Position numbers and translations under genes: made by a program
IMG/VR virus record: IMGVR_UViG_3300042894_003945
Location: 1-64,000 of that record
Length of the DNA stretch: 64,000 nt
Direction: 5' to 3' (one strand)
DNA from: a virus
In this document: positions 7,746 to 16,870 of the stretch, piece by piece
Layout of the letters: the number at the start of each line of letters is the position of its first letter
Position numbering within the stretch: the first letter of the stretch is position 1
Notes under the pieces: model-generated
What the model was told of the DNA's origin: nothing
Database searches by the model: none
What the model saw: the letters and a program-made list of their open reading frames with translations, nothing else

Positions 7746-9013
7746 AATGATTTTAATTTTGGCAAATTAATAGGTTGAGCTACACTTATCTTAGGCAGTT
7801 TACTATCAAGTATTTCTTTTAGTCTATCCACCATAGAATCAAAGCTAAATTTTGTTCTTGATATGTGACCCTGTCTTTTACCCATATCAACGTACTTGTT
7901 ATAGTTTTCATATACTTCTTTTAAAGATGCCTCTACTGATTTAGGATCTGCCTTAAACCAACTAGACTCTTTTATTAAGAAAGGATTAGAAGCTGATGGA
8001 TGTATCTGATCTACCTTTCCAGTTACAAATATATTAAATTCTTCGTTTAAAAAATCAATGTGTCCACTAAAAGGTGAACAAATTATAGGTTTACTAGAGG
8101 CAGCAGAAAATTCCAAATAAGGTCTACCAAATCCTTCATTCCCTACTAAAGCAAATGCTTTAACCTTTTCGTGATTATAAAGGTGGTTCATCTCTTCATC
8201 AGTCAACTCTCCGTGAAGGAAGTATATATTTGGCATATCGCCGCCTACCAATCCACGAATAACGTCTATTTGATCTAGGATAACCTCTTCTTCCATTATA
8301 CTAAATCCAGCCATGCCAGTCTTAAGAATTAAAGCAGGCCTCTTTTTCTTGTCTTTAAAAGCTTCTAGAAATGATTTTACAAGAGTGGTTATTTGTTTTC
8401 TATCTTCTCCTAGATCTCCAGTCAACCAATGTCCCACAGTAAGAAAACAAAACTCTTCTTTTATATTAGATAAATCAAAATTAGATTTTTCAATTCTTTT
8501 ATACTTCCTATTATCAACTCCCTCAAACAAAACTTCTATAGGTTTAGAAACTTTTACAATACCTGTTTTTTGTTTTGTATTTTGATCCAACTTCTCAAAT
8601 GAAGTCTGATCAGCTACTTGCTTAACAAATTTAGAAGATACTATACTGAGGTCCATTCTGTTTATTCCTTCGATCAAATCTCCTGGTAATACTGTTGTTT
8701 CTACTAAAGCAGAAACCCCAATGTTAAATTTACCAATAGGTTGGAACTCATTAGCTACAGTTATTTGAAACCAAACATCTGGTTGCTTACTCATCTGAGG
8801 GGTATTCATAATTCTTCCTAACAGATCAGCTTCCTCAGGATCGTTTACATCCAAAGCACCGTAAGGACACTCTCCCCATCTTTGAGATATTATTTGTATA
8901 TCCCACTCTTCTCCTTTTAATTTAACTAAAGCTTTTACGAAATCTCTAGATCTTGCTCCATAACCACTAAACGTATCCACAGGACAGGACACTACGCAAT
9001 AAGGTTTATTCAT
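7742..9013 (-). CDS. GT4-like (GT-B) glycosyltransferase
   Basis: A 423-residue GT-B enzyme. The N-terminus CVVSCPVDTFSGYGARSRD carries the glycine-rich acceptor loop, and the second domain holds a GNEGFGRPYLEFSA segment followed by KPIICSPFSGH, the GT4 nucleotide-sugar site. It is one of two large adjacent GT-B genes (the other is at 9019-10458) that differ too much to be a recent duplication. Soluble and probably cytoplasmic. Together they may add successive sugars. Confidence 0.75.
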   Translation of the reverse strand: MNKPYCVVSCPVDTFSGYGARSRDFVKALVKLKGEEWDIQIISQRWGECPYGALDVNDPEEADLLGRIMNTPQMSKQPDVWFQITVANEFQPIGKFNIGVSALVETTVLPGDLIEGINRMDLSIVSSKFVKQVADQTSFEKLDQNTKQKTGIVKVSKPIEVLFEGVDNRKYKRIEKSNFDLSNIKEEFCFLTVGHWLTGDLGEDRKQITTLVKSFLEAFKDKKKRPALILKTGMAGFSIMEEEVILDQIDVIRGLVGGDMPNIYFLHGELTDEEMNHLYNHEKVKAFALVGNEGFGRPYLEFSAASSKPIICSPFSGHIDFLNEEFNIFVTGKVDQIHPSASNPFLIKESSWFKADPKSVEASLKEVYENYNKYVDMGKRQGHISRTKFSFDSMVDRLKEILDSKLPKISVAQPINLPKLKSL

Positions 9014-9018
9014 AACTA

Positions 9019-10458
9019 CTAAATTGATATATAGTTTTTAAGTGTATTTATTTTTTTATCTTCTACTTTTAGTATGTGGAATCTCTTTCTAGGTTTCCAC
9101 TTTTCAAAAGTAAGATTAACAGTTTCTATAAAGGTATCAGACATCTTTCTAGCCGACATCATAGATTCATCTGAGGTTACCCACTCTCTTGCTGAAGCTC
9201 CTCTGCTTGATCTCTCTTCTTTGGACATATCGTAGACTTCTCTGAAAGCTTTAGCAGCGTCTCTAAAGTCAGCTCTATCATCAGAAATATAAGGAGTGGG
9301 AGGAGATCCTTGAATACTTATACCGGCAGGGAAAACAGGTATAGCCCATCTTCCGCATTTTTTATATCTACCTAAATGGTTTGTACAAAAATCTTCAGTA
9401 AACTCAATCCAATTACCTTTCTCATCTTCAAATCTCATTTGATCTTGCATACCGCCTGTAACATTCGCTATAATCATTTTACCGCACATCATGCTCTCTG
9501 TTAAAGATAGTCCCCATCCTTCATTAGAAGATAGTAGTACAGACGCATCACAAGAATTGTATAGCCTGTTCATATATGCAACATCATTTCCTGGATTAGA
9601 GAACACTACTTGCTTGTTCCTATCTCCCATAAACAAATCAACCACTACAGGCAAATTGGTACCGTTATCATCTACTTTGTGTGTATGTAATACCAAACAA
9701 CACTTGTCTGCTTTATCTGCCGGTAATTGGTCTAGGAAGTATCTAAAAGCAAGTATAGTATCAGGTATTGATTTTCTTCTTATGTTTCTACTATTAAACA
9801 AAAGAACAAAGTCATACTCTACACCTCCGAACAAACCTTGTTTGAAATCCATAAGGTTTTGATATTCCTCAGTTCCTTCTTTTATAGGGTAAAAGTTATT
9901 TTCATTTATACCATGTGGAAAGTATTTAACAATTTTATCCTTGGCATACTCTCCTAATACTACTTTATTTAGTATCTCTGTCTGCTTTGAAATTGCTAGT
10001 AAAGTGTCACAAGATCTATAATAGTTTCTATTATACAAAGGTGCTGGTTCGCAATCCCAAATATTAATATACACCATAGGGATTTGTTGCCTGATCTCAT
10101 GTTCTATTTTAAACAACCACTCATAATATCTAGGATCTGTAATAAACACTAAAGCATCTGGCTTTTCTACCTGTATAAGATGCCTTATAAGATCAGGAGT
10201 TCCGTATCCATTAGTGGGGTACAGTATGATAGAAGCGTCTGGAATTCCTGCTACTTCATTTGTAGATTGGGATAGGTCTAGTCTTTTGTTTTTTTCTGGA
10301 TGATCTATAGCTCCTCCTATACAAACGTAATTGAAGGTATGCGCAGTTCCCAAAACTAATTCTCTAGATATTGTGGCTATTCCTGAAAAAAACCTAATAT
10401 CATCTCCTATTAATAGAATTTTTTTTCTATCTTCTCTTTTTATATAACCTGGTTTCAT
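9019..10458 (-). CDS. GT4-like (GT-B) glycosyltransferase
   Basis: A 479-residue GT-B enzyme. The N-terminus ILLIGDDIRFFSGIATISRE provides the first Rossmann strand and glycine loop. The middle has HGIN, a GT4 hallmark near the inter-domain cleft, then an NSRNIRRKS segment of the second domain. SSNEGWGLSLTESMMCGK is the E-x7-E donor-binding motif. It is the first gene of the downstream sugar cluster, following a ribbon-helix-helix gene by 16 bases. Donor and acceptor are unknown. Confidence 0.8.
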   Translation of the reverse strand: MKPGYIKREDRKKILLIGDDIRFFSGIATISRELVLGTAHTFNYVCIGGAIDHPEKNKRLDLSQSTNEVAGIPDASIILYPTNGYGTPDLIRHLIQVEKPDALVFITDPRYYEWLFKIEHEIRQQIPMVYINIWDCEPAPLYNRNYYRSCDTLLAISKQTEILNKVVLGEYAKDKIVKYFPHGINENNFYPIKEGTEEYQNLMDFKQGLFGGVEYDFVLLFNSRNIRRKSIPDTILAFRYFLDQLPADKADKCCLVLHTHKVDDNGTNLPVVVDLFMGDRNKQVVFSNPGNDVAYMNRLYNSCDASVLLSSNEGWGLSLTESMMCGKMIIANVTGGMQDQMRFEDEKGNWIEFTEDFCTNHLGRYKKCGRWAIPVFPAGISIQGSPPTPYISDDRADFRDAAKAFREVYDMSKEERSSRGASAREWVTSDESMMSARKMSDTFIETVNLTFEKWKPRKRFHILKVEDKKINTLKNYISI

Positions 10459-10474
10459 TAAATTTTTTTAAGGG

Positions 10475-10675
10475 TTAAAGACTTCCGCTTGTTGCTAATT
10501 GATTGTAAGTCAACATTTTAACTTTAAAATCAGGATCCGTCAGATATAAATGTATTGATCTATTTACAAACTTCTGAAGAGATAACCCTGTCCTTGCACT
10601 TTCTATTTTAAAATTTTCCGACAAGTCTTTGTGTATTTTTACACTTGTTAATTTTAATCTGTCTTGATAAGCCAT
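10475..10675 (-). CDS. Ribbon-helix-helix DNA-binding protein
   Basis: 66 residues. LTSVKIHKDLSENFKIESAR followed by TGLSLQKFVNRSIHLYL fits a MetJ/Arc-type ribbon-helix-helix: a basic strand that enters the DNA major groove, a helix, a short turn with Gly-Leu-Ser, and a second helix. Such proteins bind as dimers and usually repress or activate nearby promoters. It stands at the head of the 10.5-0 kb sugar operon, just after an ATATTTATATA element at 10698-10708, so control of that operon or its own transcription is likely. Confidence 0.75.
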   Translation of the reverse strand: MAYQDRLKLTSVKIHKDLSENFKIESARTGLSLQKFVNRSIHLYLTDPDFKVKMLTYNQLATSGSL

Positions 10676-10697
10676 AGTAACTAATTTATATATTTCA

Positions 10698-10708
10698 TAT
10701 ATAAATAT
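10698..10708 (-). promoter_or_regulatory. Putative phage late-type promoter element
   Basis: The minus strand reads ATATTTATATA, starting 23 bases before the start of the ribbon-helix-helix gene, in the 62-base gap after the RecB/Cas4-like gene. It matches the element that recurs before structural genes at 33.7-60.9 kb. The gap is very AT-rich, so this single match is weaker than those in the tail module. Confidence 0.45.
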
Positions 10709-10737
10709 ATACAGATTGATAAAAAGAATCTACTTAG

Positions 10738-11676
10738 TTAATTTTTTTTATCACATAAATCTGCAGAGTCTTTGAAGGGGCAGAATCTACAGTTATTACC
10801 ACTTGCTTTCTTTACGTATTGTTGTTCTTTAGGAGTCCCATCCTGGTTATAACAATCGTTAATGAAATTAGTAAACCTCTGAACAGCTTGATGGACTTTA
10901 CTCTTTCCATTAGCAGGCTCATGAATCTGTATCCTCGATTGGGGGAAGTCTGCATTTTCATACAACTTTCTTTTTAAAATTCTAAATCTAGGAACTATTT
11001 TATCTACTGGTACTCCAAATTGCTTTGAAAAGTAGTTTTTATATAGAAGTATCTGCGCTTGTTTTATCTCATCTTTCTTCTCATAATCTCTCCAGCCTTT
11101 AGTAGATGTTTTAAAATCTTCTATGTAAACAGTTCCATCTGTCTTATCTCTATAAATAAAGTCCACAAAACCTTGAAATAAAAAAGTATCGGTATCGTCT
11201 TTAACTTCTACCAGCAGAGGTATCTCCATACCCAACAATTCATAATCTCTTGTAGAAAAATAAGAAGTTCTTTTCTTCCTAAATTGATATAGAATATCAA
11301 TACCGTCTTCATAAAACTCTGCCATCTCTTCTTTAGTAGAGAAGTGATTGCCTCCATTATTTGCTACTTCTTTAAGATACTCTTCTCTAAATACCCTCTC
11401 AAACATCTCTACCATATTAAACTCCTCAGATTCTTTTACTGATTTGTTAAATAAAATAGTTAGATACGTCTGCAAGGTTTCGTGTATAGCAGTACCAAAA
11501 ACTGTATTGATGCTGGCAGAGAATGGATATATCCCTTTTGCATAACTGAGATACCATCTGTACGGACAGGATTCATATACAGAATACTGTGAGAATGATA
11601 TCTTTTTTTGATCATCCCTTTTATCTTCTTTTATTCTAGGTACAAGCTCCTCTGATAATCCAAGGACTTCTTTCAT
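10738..11676 (-). CDS. RecB/Cas4-like PD-(D/E)XK nuclease with Fe-S cysteines
   Basis: 312 residues. It opens with SFSQYSVYESCPYRWYLSYA (C37), the RecB-family start. GTAIHE at 61-66 gives the active-site His, FVDF with D171 and IEDFKTS with D186 and K188 form the D-x-(D/E)-x-K core. The C-terminal C296, C299 and C308 with C37 make the four-cysteine iron-sulfur cluster of Cas4/AddB-type nucleases. It probably resects DNA ends during recombination-dependent replication. No CRISPR array or cas1/cas2 is in the window, so an adaptation role is unlikely. It overlaps the upstream small gene by four bases. Confidence 0.85.
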   Translation of the reverse strand: MKEVLGLSEELVPRIKEDKRDDQKKISFSQYSVYESCPYRWYLSYAKGIYPFSASINTVFGTAIHETLQTYLTILFNKSVKESEEFNMVEMFERVFREEYLKEVANNGGNHFSTKEEMAEFYEDGIDILYQFRKKRTSYFSTRDYELLGMEIPLLVEVKDDTDTFLFQGFVDFIYRDKTDGTVYIEDFKTSTKGWRDYEKKDEIKQAQILLYKNYFSKQFGVPVDKIVPRFRILKRKLYENADFPQSRIQIHEPANGKSKVHQAVQRFTNFINDCYNQDGTPKEQQYVKKASGNNCRFCPFKDSADLCDKKN

Positions 11677-11867
11677 GGTATTTTAGATATGAGATTGTCT
11701 AGCTCTACTGTTACTTTTCCAATCTCTGTCATAAGATAGTTAAACTGTGCTTGTATATCATCGCTAGATGGATCATCGCTATTAGATAGAGCTTCTATCT
11801 GTATTCTATAATCATCCAACTTTCTGTTACAAGCTTCTATACCTTCGTTTATTTCTTCTAATGTCAT
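11673..11867 (-). CDS. Small helical (coiled-coil) protein
   Basis: 64 residues, acidic, predicted as two helices with heptad-like spacing (EEINEGIEACNRKLDDYRIQ and MTEIGKVTVELDNLISKIP). It overlaps both neighbours by four bases (ATGA), so it is translated with the zinc-ribbon gene and the nuclease. The family is not recognised. Confidence 0.55.
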   Translation of the reverse strand: MTLEEINEGIEACNRKLDDYRIQIEALSNSDDPSSDDIQAQFNYLMTEIGKVTVELDNLISKIP

Positions 11868-12115
11868 TCTGTATCTTTTTTAGATTCTTCTTCTATTCCT
11901 AAAGGAGAGAACTCTTTGTTAACATGTTTACAGTTTACACAGTAAAAAGTAGGTACCGGGATCAGTTGATCTTTGTCGCTGGCAGTTGCTACTAAAAACT
12001 TAGATACTTTTCTTAAATACATCGCTTCTGAGAAAATTGTTCCTCCACATTTTTCACAAACTACTCCTGTTGTCTGATCAAATCTAATATTCGCTAACGG
12101 ATTATGTTGTTGCAT
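11864..12115 (-). CDS. Small zinc-ribbon protein
   Basis: 83 residues with two CxxC knuckles (C20/C23 in VCEKCGG and C59/C62 in FYCVNCKH), which should bind one zinc. The spacing of about 36 residues and the intervening hydrophobic strand fit a zinc-ribbon fold. It lies 10 bases after groEL. Similar small ribbons occur widely in phage replication regions. The partner is unknown. Confidence 0.6.
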   Translation of the reverse strand: MQQHNPLANIRFDQTTGVVCEKCGGTIFSEAMYLRKVSKFLVATASDKDQLIPVPTFYCVNCKHVNKEFSPLGIEEESKKDTE

Positions 12116-12125
12116 ATTTTATGTT

Positions 12126-13781
12126 TTACATGAATTGACTATAATCTACATCTTCTTTTTTATCATCTCCTACAAAGTACACAGTTGATTCTGTAGTAAG
12201 AATTGTTCCTGCTACACTTGCTGCATTTTCTATAGCAGTTCTTGTGATCTTAGTTGGATCAAGAATACCGCTAGAAAGAAAATCTTCCACTTCACCAGTC
12301 TTAGCATTGTATCCTATCCATTCTTTGTTATCTTCTTCATCAGTTGCTCTCTTATCAATTAAACTAAGAAGTTCGTATACGTTTTCTATTCCGGCATTGT
12401 AAAGTATCTTTTTAAATGGAGCAGACAAAGCCTTTTCTACTATTCCAACTCCAAGTTCTTGATCGTCATTATCACAGTTGTTATAAGCGTCTTTAATGAA
12501 CTCTTTACAGTTAATCAAAGCCATACCACCTCCAGGCACAATACCTTGATCTAAAGCCGCTTTAGTTGCGTGTAAAGCATCATCAACACGATCTTTTTTC
12601 TCTCTCATTTCCACTTCACTTAGACCACCAACGTTAATAATAGCAACACCTCCAGTAAGCTTTGACAATCTTTCTTGAAGCTTCTCTACTTCAAAATTAG
12701 ATTTAGCTATTTCTATTTGTGCTTTTAAGTCAGACAGTCTCTGTTCTATCTTTTCTATATCCCCCTTTCCATCAATGATAGTTGTGTCTTTGCTTGTTAT
12801 GTTTACAACACGAGACTTTCCAAACATCGCTTTAAACTCGTCTGGTTTCATTTTATCTATCTTGTGACCTTTGGTTGGAGATACTACAGTTCCTCCAGTA
12901 AGAATAGCTATATCTTCTAAAATAGCAGTCCTTCTATCTCCAAAGTCTGGGGCTTTTACTGCACATACTTTAATAGTATTGTTAGCTTTATTTACTACAA
13001 GCAATGCTAAGGCTTCGTTTTCTACATCTTCTGCAATAATCAAAAGAGGTAAGTTTTCCGAGTGTGCTGCTTGCAATACAGGAAGTACGTGTGCTGTTGT
13101 ATTTAATCTACCATCGTATAAGAAAATAAGAGGCTTTTCAAATACAGCTTGCATAGAAGTGTTGTCTGTAACAAAATAAGGAGATTTGTACCCACGCTCA
13201 AACATCATACCCTCAACAACTTCTAAAGTAGTTTCTCCAGTCTTAGACTCTTCTATAGCCACTACACCATCTGTTCCAACTTTATCCAAAGCTGTGGCAA
13301 TTAAGGTGCCGATCTCAGGATCATTGTTAGCTGATATTGTTGCTACTTGCTTTATCTGATCTTCAGATGAGATATCTTTTGAAATAGATTTTAGACCTTC
13401 AACAACTTTAGCTACTCCTTTATCAATACCTTTCTTAACCTCTACCGCATTTGATCCCTGAGTGATGGCTTTCATTCCGTCATTGATCATTACAGTTGCT
13501 AATAAAGTAGATGTTGTAGTACCATCTCCTGCTTTGTCTGCGGACTTAATAGAAACTTGTTTTACCATTTGAGCCCCGATATCCTCTACTGGATCTTCTA
13601 ACTTAGAGAAAGCTTTGGCTACGGTTACTCCATCTTTGGTAACCTTGATTGATCCATCAGCATCTCTAATTATTACATTCCTACCAGCAGGTCCTAATGT
13701 AGAAGATACGCTGTCATTAATTTTATTAATTCCACTTAGAATTTTCTTCTTTAATTCTGTTCCAAACTCTGTCTTTATCAT
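12126..13781 (-). CDS. groEL: GroEL chaperonin (Cpn60)
   Basis: A 551-residue group I chaperonin, full length. TLGPAGRN at 28-35 and GDGTTT at 85-90 are the ATP-binding signatures, the apical domain follows, and VPGGGMAL near 411 marks the return to the equatorial domain. The C-terminus ends in acidic YSQFM instead of the usual GGM repeat tail. With GroES just upstream it forms a groES-groEL operon in the bacterial order. It likely folds large virion proteins; the partners are inferred. Start: MIKTEFG, four bases after the groES stop. Confidence 0.97.
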   Translation of the reverse strand: MIKTEFGTELKKKILSGINKINDSVSSTLGPAGRNVIIRDADGSIKVTKDGVTVAKAFSKLEDPVEDIGAQMVKQVSIKSADKAGDGTTTSTLLATVMINDGMKAITQGSNAVEVKKGIDKGVAKVVEGLKSISKDISSEDQIKQVATISANNDPEIGTLIATALDKVGTDGVVAIEESKTGETTLEVVEGMMFERGYKSPYFVTDNTSMQAVFEKPLIFLYDGRLNTTAHVLPVLQAAHSENLPLLIIAEDVENEALALLVVNKANNTIKVCAVKAPDFGDRRTAILEDIAILTGGTVVSPTKGHKIDKMKPDEFKAMFGKSRVVNITSKDTTIIDGKGDIEKIEQRLSDLKAQIEIAKSNFEVEKLQERLSKLTGGVAIINVGGLSEVEMREKKDRVDDALHATKAALDQGIVPGGGMALINCKEFIKDAYNNCDNDDQELGVGIVEKALSAPFKKILYNAGIENVYELLSLIDKRATDEEDNKEWIGYNAKTGEVEDFLSSGILDPTKITRTAIENAASVAGTILTTESTVYFVGDDKKEDVDYSQFM

Positions 13782-13784
13782 ATA

Positions 13785-14081
13785 TTAATCTTTTATAATT
13801 GAAAGAATTTCTACCTCTCTACAAACATAGTACTCTTCTTGATCTACTATAATTTGTACTACTACTGATTTAGGCACTATTACTATATCTCCTACCTCAA
13901 CTTTCATTGGGTAGTAGTTTCCCATATGCGGATTATACATACCTTCTCCACGATCAACTACTTCAAAGTAGTTTGATTTTTCTTTACCGGTGTCTGGTAC
14001 TATAATACCCCCTACCATCTTGTCTTCTGCGTCTATTTTTTTTAAGACGACTTTGTCGTGTAATGCAACTAATTTACTCAT
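13785..14081 (-). CDS. groES: GroES co-chaperonin (Cpn10)
   Basis: 98 residues, the usual Cpn10 length. LHDKVVLKKID matches the L-x-D-R-V-x-x-K first strand, and GGIIVPDTGKEK is the mobile loop that docks on GroEL. VEVGDIVIVPK and the EEYYVCREVEILSII C-terminus complete the barrel. The gene lies four bases before groEL and 10 bases after the DNA polymerase gene. Its neighbour is its cognate partner, so a phage-encoded chaperonin pair is clear. Confidence 0.93.
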   Translation of the reverse strand: MSKLVALHDKVVLKKIDAEDKMVGGIIVPDTGKEKSNYFEVVDRGEGMYNPHMGNYYPMKVEVGDIVIVPKSVVVQIIVDQEEYYVCREVEILSIIKD

Positions 14082-14091
14082 ATTTTATTTT

Positions 14092-16398
14092 TTAGTGACC
14101 ATCTCTCAAATTGTGTGCCAAAGCTGGCGGTGCTACTAACTCTAAAGAAAGTCTAGTAGTGTTTTCCATTCTATCTTGAACAATTTTAGAAGCTTCCTCT
14201 GCTGCGTTTTCTTCTACCTCCATAACTAATTGGTCATGGATCTGTGCTACTACTTGTCCTTTTATTCCTTTTCTTTTAAATTCTCTGTTTATTTCAATAG
14301 CTGCACGATTTACAATAGAGGCCGCTAGACTTTGAATTTGATAGTTCATTCCGTTATTAAGACCATTCTTATAATCTCTAACCATATTCAAAACAGTGTC
14401 TTTATCTAATTGCTCTTCTAGCTTTCTTTGAAATTTAAACTCTAATAGTTTGTCTCCAAACTTCTTGTAAAGATAAGAAACTTTTGGTAAATGACGAACT
14501 CTTCCTACTTGTGTTTTTATATAACCATATTTTTTTACAAACTCTTTAGAAGTCTCCATCCATTTTTTTAGATTAGGAAATCCATTAAGATATCCGTCTA
14601 TAAGTTTTTCCGCTTCTTCGGTAGACACTTCTATGCTTTTACCTAGAGCATAAGCGCCCATTCCATAAGGAATACCTAAAGAGTATGCTTTAGCTTTCTG
14701 CCTTACATTATTCGCCATCTTCTTCAAGTAATTAGGAGCTTTCTTATCTGGAGAGTATTGTTCTAGCTTTTCAGTTTTTATGGCAATGGTAGAGTAGAAA
14801 TCCCAACCATTACGAAATATGTCCTTTAATCCCTCATCATCAGCTACGTGAGAGAATACTTTAGGTTCAAGGGATTCGTAGTCGCAGTCTATGAATACTG
14901 TTCCCGGTTTGCAAACAAAGAACGCACGTATCATATTATTATACTTAAGCACTATTGGATCATCTTCCCCTTCTTCTTTGGGTCTAGGGAGCTGTTGTGC
15001 ATCGGATCCATATCTACCTGATACTGTAGCGTGCTGTTTGTAGTAAAAATAATATAGCCCGTCTTCCACTTTATCTAAAAATCTATCCATATAAGTAGAC
15101 TTTATTTTAAGAAGTCTATTGTATATTCTTAAATTTTTAGCCCACTCATGCTTTTCAGATATAGATTGTATAAAATCATCATCAAACTTATCTTTACCTT
15201 TATCAGTAGCAGATAAGGGTTTAAATCCTAATACTCCAAAAGCAATGCTACCCAAGTGATCTTTTGATTGTATATTAAAAAAATCCCCTTCTTGACTTTC
15301 TTTCCACAATCCCACACTAATTTTTACAACAATCTTTTCATCTAATAGATCTAGATTTCCAGTTAACAAGTAATTCTTTACATCAGAATCTGGTAGTTCA
15401 TTTATAAGTTTAGAAGTTAAAGAGTACTTGCCAGACTTTTCTGAAATAGGTAGCGGGAGGTTGTAGTATTCTGTTAGCTTTTGAGCGTAAGTTCCTTTAT
15501 TACTAGGAGGGTATTTTTCTAAGGCTTTATCTACAACCCACTCCTTAACGGCAGGATTTTTCAGAAGATCCGCTATAACAAGTTTTTTGTAAGTTTCTAA
15601 ATCTTTTATAATTTCCTCTCTAGACTTGTTCATCAAATCCACGTCTACCATTACTCCGTTGCTCTCCATAGGGATAGTAACTTCTTTATACAATGGCATT
15701 ACTTCATCCTCAAAGAAAAATTTCTCTAGACCTTCTTTTACAAGTTTCTGATAATAGTAGTTATATACTCTTAAAGTAAGATCGGTATCAGCACATGCAT
15801 ACTTAGAGAGAATTGGAAGATCTGCTTTCCATATTTCATAATTCTCTTTAGTTGTTGTGCCTCCATTAGATTTTATAGATTCTTTTAGTAAAACTTGCTC
15901 TTCGTTCGCTTCCTTTTCCATATCAAGCCCTAACTCAGATTGAATCGCTATGGCTATATCTTTCAAACCAAAGGATCCTCCAAACCCTTCCCCAGCACCT
16001 TCCTCAGATACTGTATGTACAAGTAGTATAGTATCAGCATGTATAGAAGGAGTTATATCTATATCATAGAAACATTTTACGAACCTAGAATCAAAAGATA
16101 AGTTGTGTCCTATTATTTTCTTGGTACACAATAGATTTATAACTTTCTTTGCTAGATCGTGACAACTCTCTCCATATATTTTACTGTCACTAAGCTCTCC
16201 ATTTTTATGTTCCATAGTAGGCATGTAATATCCTATACCAACCTCTGCTGATACTGATATGCCTATTATACTTCCTTTTCTGGGATTGAGAGATGTGGTT
16301 TCTGTGTCAAAAGCAATTATGTCATTTGCTTTTATATGACTCACCATTTCTCTTAAAGTGTCTGGGGTATCTACTGTTACGTATTTCTTTTCTTGCAT
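14092..16398 (-). CDS. polA: Family A DNA polymerase with 3'-5' exonuclease
   Basis: A 768-residue replicative polymerase. Exonuclease: DTE at 31-33 (Exo I), HNLSFDSRF at 98-106 (Exo II) and YACADTD at 200-206 (Exo III), so proofreading is intact. Polymerase: VSGRYGSDAQQLPRP near 459-473, motif A with D506-Y507, motif B with R566, K570 and Y578-G579, and motif C with H721-D722. There is no 5'-3' exonuclease domain; that activity is a separate gene at 20.8-21.9 kb. It lies 22 bases after dUTPase and before groES in an operon probably driven from the promoter at 17.33 kb. Confidence 0.96.
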   Translation of the reverse strand: MQEKKYVTVDTPDTLREMVSHIKANDIIAFDTETTSLNPRKGSIIGISVSAEVGIGYYMPTMEHKNGELSDSKIYGESCHDLAKKVINLLCTKKIIGHNLSFDSRFVKCFYDIDITPSIHADTILLVHTVSEEGAGEGFGGSFGLKDIAIAIQSELGLDMEKEANEEQVLLKESIKSNGGTTTKENYEIWKADLPILSKYACADTDLTLRVYNYYYQKLVKEGLEKFFFEDEVMPLYKEVTIPMESNGVMVDVDLMNKSREEIIKDLETYKKLVIADLLKNPAVKEWVVDKALEKYPPSNKGTYAQKLTEYYNLPLPISEKSGKYSLTSKLINELPDSDVKNYLLTGNLDLLDEKIVVKISVGLWKESQEGDFFNIQSKDHLGSIAFGVLGFKPLSATDKGKDKFDDDFIQSISEKHEWAKNLRIYNRLLKIKSTYMDRFLDKVEDGLYYFYYKQHATVSGRYGSDAQQLPRPKEEGEDDPIVLKYNNMIRAFFVCKPGTVFIDCDYESLEPKVFSHVADDEGLKDIFRNGWDFYSTIAIKTEKLEQYSPDKKAPNYLKKMANNVRQKAKAYSLGIPYGMGAYALGKSIEVSTEEAEKLIDGYLNGFPNLKKWMETSKEFVKKYGYIKTQVGRVRHLPKVSYLYKKFGDKLLEFKFQRKLEEQLDKDTVLNMVRDYKNGLNNGMNYQIQSLAASIVNRAAIEINREFKRKGIKGQVVAQIHDQLVMEVEENAAEEASKIVQDRMENTTRLSLELVAPPALAHNLRDGH

Positions 16399-16420
16399 TT
16401 CATAACCTTTATTTTTTTAA

Positions 16421-16867
16421 TTAAACTCCTGTGCTACCGAAACCACCCTCGCCTCTTATCGTTTCGGACAGCTCCTGCGTCTCGTAGAATATAGGACGTT
16501 CGGGTAGTTTCATTAGCACTCCTTGGGCTATTCTTTGACCTGTTGTAAAGATAAAAGGATAATTCCCATGATTTATAAGTATAACTTTTATTTCTCCTCT
16601 ATAATCGGAATCTACAGTTCCTGGGGAGTTTAATACTGTTATTTTATTTTTTAAAGCTAAACCGCTTCTAGGTCTAATCTGCAATTCATACCCTTGAGGG
16701 ATCTCCATAGCCAGTCCTGTGTTGACTAGTAAAACTTCATTTGGAGGTACAGATCCTGCGTGGCTGGATCTTAAATCAAACCCTGCGGCTTCTGATGTTT
16801 CATACGAGGGTATTATTGCATTTTCGTTTAGTTTAATTACTCTTATAGTAGGTATCTTAATATCCAT
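16421..16867 (-). CDS. dut: dUTP diphosphatase (trimeric dUTPase)
   Basis: 148 residues, the standard trimeric length. All five motifs are present: AAGFDLRS (1), RPRSGLA (2), VDSDYRGE with the catalytic Asp (3), GQRIAQ (4) and the C-terminal arm RGEGGFGSTG (5). It hydrolyses dUTP to dUMP, keeping uracil out of phage DNA and feeding dTMP synthesis. It is followed at once by the DNA polymerase gene and preceded by a small unknown gene three bases away. Confidence 0.97.
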   Translation of the reverse strand: MDIKIPTIRVIKLNENAIIPSYETSEAAGFDLRSSHAGSVPPNEVLLVNTGLAMEIPQGYELQIRPRSGLALKNKITVLNSPGTVDSDYRGEIKVILINHGNYPFIFTTGQRIAQGVLMKLPERPIFYETQELSETIRGEGGFGSTGV

Positions 16868-16870
16868 AAC

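Noticed and set aside
94-10458. DNA base glucosylation as the main job of the sugar cluster
   Set aside because: No hydroxymethylase, kinase or other base-hypermodification gene was seen. FkbM and GT2/GT4 mixes fit protein or polysaccharide glycans better. It is not fully excluded, as the rest of the genome is unseen.
10738-11676. Cas4 function in CRISPR adaptation
   Set aside because: There is no CRISPR array, cas1 or cas2 in the window, and RecB-like nucleases of this type are common in phage recombination modules.
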